From JANPLN01 sp043757265 (GTDB taxonomy: Bacteria; Bdellovibrionota; Bdellovibrionia; Bdellovibrionales; JAGQZY01): a stretch of 64,000 nucleotides of DNA. The notes beneath the pieces are model-generated. The model worked only from the letters and a program-made list of their open reading frames with translations. It ran no database searches and had not been told where the DNA came from. Both the position numbers and the translations under genes were made by a program. The stretch spans positions 163,501 to 227,500 of the forward strand of contig JAYUQP010000040.1 in the NCBI GenBank assembly GCA_043757265.1, given 5' to 3'. Below, piece by piece: positions 57,941 to 64,000 of this stretch; the first letter of the stretch is position 1, and every line of letters starts with the position of its first letter.

Positions 57941-59671
57941 TTAGTTTAGAGAATAAGAAGTAGCACGGGCTTGGCCAATTTTCCTAATCTTTTTTGCAAG
58001 AACTAAGGATTTTAAATCTCGGCAAGCTGTAATCTGGCTGACCTGTAAAAATTCCGTAGCTTGGGAAACATTGATGTACTTATTTTTACTTAAATATTCC
58101 AAAATTTCTAATTGCCGCTGGTTAATAGACGGAGTTTGCCCTTCTAAAAAAAAAATACCTTTTTCAATCATCTTAGGGATTTGGAGGTGTTCATACACTC
58201 GGACCTCGACATTTCTTAACAGAATGCGATTGTCATTAACGATTAAATTTTCACTTAATGAGCCAAGAAGCTCGCGAAGGCGACTGAGCAAAGTATAGAC
58301 TAAAGGATCGTGCCTGAAGGAGTCGTATTGGTAGCCCCATATCAATTCAACAAACTTTTGCTTTGAGTAAGTTCCTTTCGATAAGAGCAATAGGGTTTGG
58401 CGAATGAGAGGCGTTAAGCCACTTCTCAATTGAATCTCGCTAGAACTAAAGAGAAGTATATTTTTTGGTAGAATATCTAGATAGATAAAATGATTTTTTT
58501 GTGTAGCGATGAGATCTACCAACAGAGAGATCCATTTTTTATCAGTTACTTTTTTTAGTAGAGAATAATTTTTGTAGCCTTCACGCAACCACTGGTGAAA
58601 AAAACTTGCGAAAGGATCTTCTGTAAGTGGCTTTTTAAGCCATGCGTAGCGATAGGCATAACTTAATGCCATTGCATCTTGTGAAAGAAAAGTCAGTTTT
58701 TTTATTTTTTCTTCGATCTCAAATATTTCTGAATCTGCTGGTTTATTTTCTATTTTGAGAATTTTATATCGCAATCCCAAAATTTGGACGCTGAGGTACA
58801 AATCAACCTCTGGGTTGATAAAATCGATAGCAGAAAGAGTCATGTCATAGGCAAGTTGCATTTCTCGTTTTAAAAAAAATACATGTGCTTTGCGGAAACT
58901 CCAAAGGGACTTTTGTCGAGAAAGGGAGCTTTCGAAAATTTCTTTTTTTATAAGCTCTAGCTCGGCTTCGGATTTTTCGATTTGTCCTGCTAAGTTGAGG
59001 CGCCGCACATATTCCAAAGTTAAATTCATAAAGTAGTAAGTATTTTTGCTTTGAAAACGAGATTTTAGTGAGAGGACTTTTGCCAAAGTTTCATTTACTT
59101 GTGGACTAAACTGAGACTGATGAATCGCTGTGCTCACCTGGATGGCATCGGCGGCGCTCTTGTTATTGAGCTCATTGGCAATTTGCAGAGCTTTTTCACT
59201 CAGCAAAAAGCCTCTTTGAATTTTTCCAAGACGAATTAATGTTTGCGAAAGTAAATCTAAATTAATAAGTTTTTGGTAGGGCGTCGAAGTCGTTTTTTGC
59301 GCTCTCTCGGCCCACCTAAGAGCTTTGGAATAGCGACTGCAAAAATAACGATAAAAGCCGATACCCTGGTAAACATAAAAGCGATCTTGTGGTTTGTTTA
59401 TATTTTTTAGTAGCGAGAGTAATATTGTTTGCGCTTTTTCATATTGTGAAGTCCGTACATATCCTAAAGAAATAAAAAACAAAGCTTCTGTCGATTGATC
59501 CAATTTGTACTCGCGAAAAATTTGCTGAGCTTTTTCGAGATCATCCAGAAAAATGTAAGAGGCCAGTACTAAAACTGGGGTGCTTACAGGCCTTTTTTCC
59601 GCTTTATATTTCTCAATTAAGCGCGCAAACTGACCCGATAAAAATTGATTTTCATATGAGTTTACAGACAC
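57941..59671 (-). CDS. TPR-type protein with C-terminal winged helix-turn-helix
   Basis: 576 residues, soluble. Residues about 20-330 are helical TPR-like repeats (YVRTSQYEKAQTILLSLL, YRYFCSRYSKALRWAERAQ, GKIQRGFLLSEKALQI). Residues 400-500 contain a segment like transcription-regulator DNA-binding domains (FVELIWGYQYDSFRHDPLVY). The last 65 residues are a DeoR-like winged helix (RQLEILEYLSKNKYINVSQA ... TACRDLKSLVLAKKI). It is probably a regulator that senses a peptide or protein through its TPRs. The start is GTG at 59671 without a clear Shine-Dalgarno. It is divergent from the caspase-like peptidase gene. Confidence 0.8.
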   Translation of the reverse strand: MSVNSYENQFLSGQFARLIEKYKAEKRPVSTPVLVLASYIFLDDLEKAQQIFREYKLDQSTEALFFISLGYVRTSQYEKAQTILLSLLKNINKPQDRFYVYQGIGFYRYFCSRYSKALRWAERAQKTTSTPYQKLINLDLLSQTLIRLGKIQRGFLLSEKALQIANELNNKSAADAIQVSTAIHQSQFSPQVNETLAKVLSLKSRFQSKNTYYFMNLTLEYVRRLNLAGQIEKSEAELELIKKEIFESSLSRQKSLWSFRKAHVFFLKREMQLAYDMTLSAIDFINPEVDLYLSVQILGLRYKILKIENKPADSEIFEIEEKIKKLTFLSQDAMALSYAYRYAWLKKPLTEDPFASFFHQWLREGYKNYSLLKKVTDKKWISLLVDLIATQKNHFIYLDILPKNILLFSSSEIQLRSGLTPLIRQTLLLLSKGTYSKQKFVELIWGYQYDSFRHDPLVYTLLSRLRELLGSLSENLIVNDNRILLRNVEVRVYEHLQIPKMIEKGIFFLEGQTPSINQRQLEILEYLSKNKYINVSQATEFLQVSQITACRDLKSLVLAKKIRKIGQARATSYSLN

Positions 59672-59803
59672 TTAAGTACACATATCACAAATTACATCAA
59701 ATCACATCATTTTTTATATAGATGCCTACGTGGCGAATTTCAAAGGGTCTGTTTATAACTGATTTCAGGAACAAACAAACAAACTCTAAAAAGGAGAAAG
59801 CAA
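59672..59803. promoter_or_regulatory. Divergent promoter region of the regulator and caspase-like gene
   Basis: A 132-base AT-rich spacer with direct repeats ATCACA at 59684 and 59701 (17 bp apart) and an intervening TACATCA, a plausible operator for the adjacent regulator. AAGGAG at about 59791 serves the caspase-like gene. Confidence 0.4.
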
Positions 59804-60547
59804 ATGAAAACAGTATTAAACAAAGTCGTCGTATTTCTTGGAATCATTATCGTGAGCGCAAGCGCATGGGGATCGGTGACCAAAAACGATCGAGTGCTTG
59901 TCGTAGTCAGTGAGCTTCAAGAGCACGGTCCTCAAAATCTACGCACTCTCTATGTTGCGTTAGAGGAATTGACTCAGGTACAGACGAATCTGATTTTAGG
60001 AGATGATTATAAGCAAATTATATATCTCAGGAGCAACCAAGCAACGTTAGCCAATTTTGCATCAACTCTTCGTTCTCTGGCCATGCGACAGGATGTAGTC
60101 GCAATCGATGTAATCATGTCTTTGCATGGGAGTGACGGACGCCTTTATTTTCGCGAGGGCCGTGTCAACGTTAGTGCTATGACCGCAGCGGTGACAGCTG
60201 GCTCTACGCCCCTAGAAAGACTCGTTGTCCGAAGAATGAAGGCTAAATTACGCACGATTTATAATTTATCTTGTTTTGGTCGCTCACATAATGTGGCTTT
60301 CAGAGACATGGGGTTTGATATCACTGTGGGTTCGAATGGTATTAATGCCAATTCTGAAATTGAGTATGTCACAGTTTTAACATCTTGGAGTTTTGGAGTA
60401 CCATTCATGGCATCATTTCGAGCAACAAATAGCGACGCGGCGATTGCACTGGCGGATGCACCAGTACAAATAGTTGGAATCAATGCAGACTCAAAAAAGT
60501 ACTTTCGGGGTGATTCTTTAGTAAAAATCAATAGCGACGCGCAATAA
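59804..60547 (+). CDS. Exported caspase-like (clan CD) cysteine peptidase
   Basis: 247 residues. Signal peptide (VVVFLGIIIVSASAWGSV, cut near 24). The clan CD arrangement is visible: hydrophobic beta-strand ending in catalytic His-Gly (DVIMSLHGSDG, His108) and, 49 residues later, another strand ending in the nucleophile (LRTIYNLSCFGRSH, Cys157), as in caspases, gingipains and clostripain. It lacks a large prodomain. Substrate specificity is unknown. It lies divergent from a TPR/HTH regulator that is co-transcribed with a small exported protein; a good terminator follows. Together they look like a three-gene secreted-peptidase cassette. Confidence 0.7.
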   Translation: MKTVLNKVVVFLGIIIVSASAWGSVTKNDRVLVVVSELQEHGPQNLRTLYVALEELTQVQTNLILGDDYKQIIYLRSNQATLANFASTLRSLAMRQDVVAIDVIMSLHGSDGRLYFREGRVNVSAMTAAVTAGSTPLERLVVRRMKAKLRTIYNLSCFGRSHNVAFRDMGFDITVGSNGINANSEIEYVTVLTSWSFGVPFMASFRATNSDAAIALADAPVQIVGINADSKKYFRGDSLVKINSDAQ

Positions 60548-60571
60548 GAAAAATAAAAAAATCTTAATTAG

Positions 60572-60595
60572 AAAGTGGGGCGAAAGCTCCACTTT
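60572..60595 (+). terminator. Terminator of the caspase-like gene
   Basis: A 10-bp stem with one G-T pair (AAAGTGGGGC and GCTCCACTTT), GAAA tetraloop, then a long T-run. It lies 25 bases past the stop. Confidence 0.9.
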
Positions 60596-60667
60596 TTTTT
60601 TGCTAATGTGAAACAGACACTAGACGACCTTATTGTCTTTGGAGAATTAATACATCGTAAGTGCGTC

Positions 60668-60845
60668 AAAGACGGTGGTGCCGCTTCCACAGCCTACGCC
60701 ATGAAGCAATTTACCCAGATGTCACAAACGGAACGCGAACGAATCATCAAAGCCCTCCTCAAGTACTGCCACCTCGACACCTTGGCAATGGTGATGCTCG
60801 CCGTGCACTGGATCGAGGTAACTAGTTTGCGGGCGAAGGTTGGGT
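60668..60845 (+). pseudogene. DUF2779 3'-end fragment, copy 2
   Basis: About 178 bases homologous to the last part of the DUF2779 gene, encoding KDGGAASTAYAMKQFTQMSQ and KALLKYCHLDTLAMVMLAVH in frame. There is no start and no upstream part of the gene. Homology begins at TCAAAGACGG and ends at GCGAAGGTTGG, where it meets the truncated mobile-mystery-B frame on the other strand. Its 3' half matches copy 3 better than the intact gene (CTTGGCAATGGTGATGCTCG shared with copy 3). Confidence 0.9.
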
Positions 60846-61094
60846 CTTGCGCACTTTGCCTGCCCATTTCCAAACATCCTTAAACATTTCGTGATGGACT
60901 CGAAATGGAAAAGTGACGGTTAAAAGATTTGCGAGGTCTTGCTTGTCGGCCCACAGAAAACCTCTTGCAATGTTTGCTTGCTCCAGCTGGTTGAGCTCGC
61001 CCATGGTTGAGATATAATCAGGAATAAGGTCACGAGCTTCGTCGAGATCAATGGGTGTTGCCCCATCGGGATAGGAAAATTGGAATCGAACCAT
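60822..61094 (-). pseudogene. Truncated 'mobile mystery protein B' (Fic-domain partner)
   Basis: The first 84 residues match the N-terminus of the Fic-family 'mobile mystery protein B' (FSYPDGATPIDLDEARDLIP, GELNQLEQANIARGFLWA, HHEMFKDVWKWAGKVRKT). The full protein is about 200 residues and carries the Fic active-site motif HPFxxGNGR; here the frame runs into DUF2779 copy 2 at about 60840 and stops six codons later. The AMP-transferring core is therefore absent. It starts five bases after the mobile mystery A gene ends, the usual A-B operon order. Confidence 0.8.
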
Positions 61095-61099
61095 CGTTA

Positions 61100-61585
61100 T
61101 TACCTTTTCTTTTTATCGCTTTTCCAAATCCGCGGATCGTTAGAATCGATCATTTGTCGGACTAAATCTCGCACGGCTTGTTGTTTTAGCTTTTTACTTG
61201 TTCCTTGGCTTTCAAGCTGCATGGTATGGGCCACTTTTTCCAAAATTTGGCCGGCCGCTCGATTGGCATTGTGTTCGATAATTTCATCGATTGATAAATT
61301 GAGATTTTTAGGAACAACTGCATAGATCACTTTACAATCCATGGCCTGGGCTACCTTCTCCAAAGACTCGAGTGTTACTTTTTTAAAAGGTTCCCGCTTT
61401 TCGATCTGATTAATAGATCCATGGTGAACACCTACACGCTCAGCAAGCTGCCGAATGGAAAGCCCAAGGGAGCCTCGAAGCGCCCGTATCCAACCGGTGG
61501 GCGGGGCTGGCTCGTCAAGTTTCGCCAAGCGTTTCAGCTTTTGTTGAATGATGTCTTTTTGGGTTCGTTGCTTCTTCGTTTTCAT
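61100..61585 (-). CDS. Mobile mystery protein A (XRE-family regulator)
   Basis: 161 residues from ATG 61585 with GAGGCGTAT upstream. The central HTH (LGLSIRQLAERVGVHHGS, INQIEKREPFKKVTLESLEK) and the DCKVIYAVVPKN segment are characteristic of mobile mystery protein A, the antitoxin-like regulator that accompanies a Fic-domain partner on mobile elements. A C-terminal amphipathic extension follows (LKQQAVRDLVRQMIDSNDPRIW). The partner B gene downstream is truncated, so this is now an orphan. Three GTATACTT repeats upstream are candidate operators. Confidence 0.88.
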   Translation of the reverse strand: MKTKKQRTQKDIIQQKLKRLAKLDEPAPPTGWIRALRGSLGLSIRQLAERVGVHHGSINQIEKREPFKKVTLESLEKVAQAMDCKVIYAVVPKNLNLSIDEIIEHNANRAAGQILEKVAHTMQLESQGTSKKLKQQAVRDLVRQMIDSNDPRIWKSDKKKR

Positions 61586-61598
61586 ATACGCCTCTTTT

Positions 61599-61671
61599 GT
61601 ATACTTTATTATATACACCATCGGCGTAATTTGTATACTTATAAAGCTACAAAAAACTATAATATGTATAC
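61599..61671. promoter_or_regulatory. Triple GTATACTT operator candidate of mobile mystery A
   Basis: GTATACTT occurs at 61599, 61633 and 61666, about 33 bp (three helical turns) apart. Each is a GTATAC palindrome in AT-rich DNA directly upstream of the mobile mystery A gene. Binding by that regulator is inference. Confidence 0.5.
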
Positions 61672-61736
61672 TTTAAAATATACTATTAAAAAGGTAAATA
61701 TCAGCAATTCCGCAATAATTTATGATAACTGTATGT

Positions 61737-61787
61737 TGGTTTAGTTGCTGGCGGCAAAGTTTGTGTAAATCGCCTAAGTGCAGTTGC
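61737..61787. repeat. Degenerate repeat shared with 63790-63841
   Basis: TTAGTTGCTGGCGGCAAAG followed by TTTGTGTAAATCGCCTAAG. It matches TTAGCTGCTGACGACAAAGC and onward at the right end of the window with differences almost only C/T or G/A. It abuts DUF2779 copy 3 on its left. It is possibly a remnant of one mobile element. Confidence 0.55.
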
Positions 61788-61788
61788 C

Positions 61789-62068
61789 CGAAGCCGGCAA
61801 CCCCAAAGACCCGTACAAGCTGCTCGGCCCACTGATGGACGGCTACGACAACGAGCAGATTGAAGAATTATTTTTCCAAGGCGAAGACATCAAAGATGGT
61901 GGCGCCGTTTCCACAGCCTACGCCATGATGCAATTTACCCAGATGTCACAAATGGAACGCGAACGAATCATCAAAGCCCTTCTCAAGTACTGCCACCTGG
62001 ACACCTTGGCAATGGTGATGCTCGCCGTGCACTGGATCGAGGTAGCGGGTGTAAAGAAGAAGGTTGGG
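61789..62068 (+). pseudogene. DUF2779 3'-end fragment, copy 3
   Basis: About 280 bases matching the intact gene from NPKDPYKLLGPLMDGYDN to the WIEV...KVG end at roughly 94% by eye. Differences are mostly synonymous (for example CTCGCC against TTGGCA for Leu-Ala), and one Ala-Val change is seen. The stop codon position is lost; the frame runs on to 62107. The left edge abuts the degenerate repeat at 61737. Confidence 0.92.
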
Positions 62069-62153
62069 TGTCAATCAGGCTTAACAAGCGCGAACAGTAA
62101 GAACTAGAGGCGGTTTTTCGTTGACCAAATTTTGAGTACAACAAGGATTAACG

Positions 62154-62612
62154 TTAGTTAATAAAAAGCGAAGCTTCAACGGAAAAGCGTTTTGCCAAAG
62201 CTTTAATTTGCTTTGTGTTGAGTTCTCTAGTGCCGCTAAGAAGTGCGCTTACAACAGGTTGTCCGCCGACTTCTTCTGCGAGATCGGTTTGTTTTAGTTC
62301 GTGGAGTTCCATTAAATAAGCTAGCAATTCGCGTCCTGAAGCCTTCTTAATCTTAAACTTTTGGTTTTCATACTCGTGGATGAGATAGGTAAGAGTTTTA
62401 AGATACTCTTTAACGCCGGCTTTAACGACTTTAGATGTGTTTAAAAGACTAATAAGTTTTTGAGAAAGGTTAAGGGCAACAGTGTTTTCGTTATCATTTT
62501 CAATCATTTTAAGTGGAAAGGCTTTGGTTAAAAGGTGAAAAGAATCGTCAAGAGAAGAAATATTTTTTGTTTCTTTGATAATGTCTTTAAGTTCAAGTTT
62601 TTTTATTCCCAT
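62154..62612 (-). CDS. HigA-type XRE antitoxin
   Basis: 152 residues from ATG 62612 (an ATG eight codons earlier overlaps the toxin stop). A large N-terminal helical region (LKDIIKETKNISSLDDSFHL, TVALNLSQKLISLLNTSKVV) precedes a C-terminal XRE helix-turn-helix (LLAYLMELHELKQTDLAEEV, GGQPVVSALLSG). This is the layout of HigA antitoxins encoded downstream of HigB toxins. It neutralises the toxin and, with it, represses the operon. The toxin gene lies immediately upstream on the same strand. Confidence 0.85.
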   Translation of the reverse strand: MGIKKLELKDIIKETKNISSLDDSFHLLTKAFPLKMIENDNENTVALNLSQKLISLLNTSKVVKAGVKEYLKTLTYLIHEYENQKFKIKKASGRELLAYLMELHELKQTDLAEEVGGQPVVSALLSGTRELNTKQIKALAKRFSVEASLFIN

Positions 62613-62613
62613 C

Positions 62614-62901
62614 TTATTTCCACTTTCCTTTATCATATTCCTTGTGTGTTAACACATCGGTAATTTGCATAACGGGTATTCCAAAATTTGTAATGCAAAT
62701 GACCCTAACTTTATTGTCGCCGACATCAAATACATACTTGTCACCGACTTTATCGAATCTCTTTCCAAAGACCAATTTGAAGTCTTCGGGTTTAGTAATT
62801 ACTGCCGATTCGACAATCTGGACCCATTTATCCAAAGCACTACGTAGCGGTGCATGCTTTTTCTTAAAATCATTCAATAGCTGTTTACCAAGAAGTAACA
62901 T
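62614..62901 (-). CDS. HigB-family toxin (mRNA interferase)
   Basis: 95 residues, a RelE-fold HigB toxin: KKHAPLRSALDKWVQIVESA, FGKRFDKVGDKYVFDVGDNK, VRVICITNFGIPVMQITDVL, KEYDKGKWK. HigB toxins cut ribosome-bound mRNA. Basic residues on the beta-sheet (KRFDKVGDK, RVICI) and the C-terminal HKEYDKGKW motif are conserved for the family. The start is ATG 62901. Toxin-first gene order and palindromic operators upstream are typical of higBA. Confidence 0.88.
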   Translation of the reverse strand: MLLLGKQLLNDFKKKHAPLRSALDKWVQIVESAVITKPEDFKLVFGKRFDKVGDKYVFDVGDNKVRVICITNFGIPVMQITDVLTHKEYDKGKWK

Positions 62902-62911
62902 CTGGGTTTAA

Positions 62912-62962
62912 TATAGCAAATTGCTATAAATAACACAAGCTAGAAATATAGCATTTTGCTAT
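62912..62962. promoter_or_regulatory. Palindromic operators of the higBA operon
   Basis: TATAGCAAATTGCTATA (62912-62928, perfect 17-bp palindrome) and ATAGCATTTTGCTAT (62948-62962, 6-bp arms) lie 35 bp apart just upstream of the toxin start. They are probably bound by HigA or the HigBA complex. Confidence 0.8.
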
Positions 62963-63106
62963 TTTTAGAATAGTCAGCTAATTCAACCGTTTATTTGATG
63001 TAACGGCAAGTACGAGAGCATTGGATTGAAGCGATGAGTGTAAAGCAGCAGGTTTGGTGTGTTTCGACTTACAGCGCTCAATCCAGCGAATAGCCGCAAT
63101 AGTGAT

Positions 63107-63562
63107 CTAATTATGATTTGTATGTTCTGCAGAAGCAGCACGGATGTTTTTAGTCAGTCGTCGAGTATGTGCTACTGCAAGTGTTGGTAGCTCCGTCGCC
63201 TGTTCCAAAAAAACAAGATACTCTTTAATTTGCGCATCATGTTTCGCAAGAAGCGAAAGATTTTTTATAAGCTGATCTACTGTAAACTTATTTATTTTGT
63301 AGTTAACAATTTCGGACAGTCTCGGTACCGCAATATCGTCCATAAGTTCGGACATTTCTTTAAGCTTTAGTCTGCGTGTATTTATAAACTGTACAAAGTG
63401 CCTACACAAACTCATCTTCATTTTGTCTTCCAGAGAAAGGTTAGATTTATTTGTGATGTGTGTAAGCGACTTTAGATCCACTTTTGCTTTTCGTGTCCGT
63501 TTAAAAATCTCGTTATTAGTGTACTTCATTTTACCATCCCGGAAATCTGTCCTTTTAGACAT
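63107..63562 (-). CDS. HTH-type regulator (HTH_37-like)
   Basis: 151 residues. Residues 40-110 form an XRE-like helix-turn-helix of the HTH_37 type (DKMKMSLCRHFVQFINTRR, MSELMDDIAVPRLSEIVN, KINKFTVDQLIKNLSLLAK). Proteins of this type are often antitoxins or phage-type regulators. The N-terminal 35 residues and C-terminal 40 residues are polar extensions. No toxin gene is adjacent in the window. GAAAAGGATATAT precedes the ATG as ribosome-binding site. Confidence 0.8.
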   Translation of the reverse strand: MSKRTDFRDGKMKYTNNEIFKRTRKAKVDLKSLTHITNKSNLSLEDKMKMSLCRHFVQFINTRRLKLKEMSELMDDIAVPRLSEIVNYKINKFTVDQLIKNLSLLAKHDAQIKEYLVFLEQATELPTLAVAHTRRLTKNIRAASAEHTNHN

Positions 63563-64000
63563 TATATATCCTTTTCGGAAAAGCTCAATAAAAAGTTACA
63601 AAATTACGTAACATTGAGATTATGCGCTTATTAGGCCTCAATTGGCCACGCATTGAAGGCCGATTGCAAATAGCGAAAACATCCCAATGACATCAAAAAG
63701 GATCACTGGGCCGAATTGGTCGGCGTTTGGATGTTCAGTCCGGTAAAATATCAGCATCTAAAGTCCGATAGACGAACATTTGTCCGGTCTGGCTTAGCTG
63801 CTGACGACAAAGCCCGTGCAAATCGCTTAGTATCAATTTGCGACTGTCAAACTTGGCTGTCAAACTTGGCTGGCAAACTTGGCTGGCAAACTTGGCTGGC
63901 AAATGAAAATTTTCAGGGAACCTGTCCGGATTAGTTTTCAGCGATTCTGACCACCTATCGGCGTCATCCGGCCAATTTTATAGTTTTCTGTATTTTCACT
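63563..64000. other. Gene-poor window end with mobile-element-like debris
   Basis: 438 bases without a credible gene. It holds GC-richer sequence with a repeat shared with 61737-61787 and a 13-bp tandem repeat. The mixture resembles a decayed insertion-element end, but I cannot name a family. The open frame through 63716-63934 is built on these repeats. Confidence 0.45.
63845..63903. repeat. 13-bp tandem repeat, 4.5 copies
   Basis: Units TGTCAAACTTGGC (63845, 63858) and TGGCAAACTTGGC (63871, 63884), then a partial unit. The two halves differ by one base, so the array expanded in two steps. Confidence 0.9.

Noticed and set aside
60575..60883. 102-codon frame read as a complete gene
   Set aside because: It begins inside the caspase-gene terminator; only the DUF2779-derived part is meaningful, so it is listed as a fragment.
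63716..63934. 72-codon frame at the window end
   Set aside because: Built on the 13-bp tandem repeat and degenerate repeat sequence; no start signal or recognisable domain.

Overview
The window is 64 kb of a Gram-negative chromosome. The gene families suggest a Bdellovibrio-like member of the Bdellovibrionota: many lipoproteins and outer-membrane barrels, OMPLA, motAB, a KamA-family radical SAM enzyme, SpoIIE-type phosphatase signalling, large hybrid kinases and two LexA repressors. That placement is an inference from family content. I see no tRNA, rRNA or CRISPR array.

1-19 kb is mostly housekeeping. It holds an edge-truncated haem-oxygenase-like enzyme, a secreted S9 peptidase, a YheT-type hydrolase with a methyltransferase, a first LexA with an elaborate repeat-rich upstream region, SrkA kinase, a FecR/SpoIIE/lipoprotein group, motAB, a lysine-2,3-aminomutase-type enzyme, an LplT-like transporter and an AI-2E-type permease.

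19-38.6 kb is an envelope and stress signalling region. It has an NtrC-family sigma-54 activator, two hybrid histidine kinases separated by a CheR remnant, an Hpt protein, two paralogous stand-alone receivers, and small stress or envelope genes (DUF1328, CsbD, DUF883, BON, YflT-like, OmpA lipoprotein, OMPLA). It ends in an MCE/Pqi lipid-transport operon with two outer-membrane proteins. Five good sigma-54 (-24/-12) promoters lie in front of these genes. I therefore read the region as one RpoN-controlled envelope-stress regulon with its own activator.

38.9-46.9 kb is metabolic and membrane genes: thiolase, O-antigen-ligase family protein, branched-chain aminotransferase, BrkB-family protein, dCMP deaminase and a lipid kinase. 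A short array of about 30-bp repeats and copies of a dispersed repeat lie between them.

47-55 kb is a DNA-repair cluster: a uracil-DNA-glycosylase fusion with its partner radical SAM protein, a second LexA, and a FAN1-like VRR-NUC nuclease fused to a DnaQ-like exonuclease. A secreted protein of unknown function sits inside the cluster.

55.3-64 kb is an accessory region. A DUF2779 (Cas4-like plus DEDD-like) gene is followed by two further copies of its own 3' end, about 3.5 and 4.8 kb downstream. Between and after them are a secreted caspase-like peptidase with a divergent TPR/HTH regulator, a 'mobile mystery' A/B pair whose Fic partner is cut off exactly at a DUF2779 fragment, a HigBA-type toxin-antitoxin module with palindromic operators, an HTH protein and degraded repeat sequence. 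It looks like a site of repeated insertion at the DUF2779 3' end.
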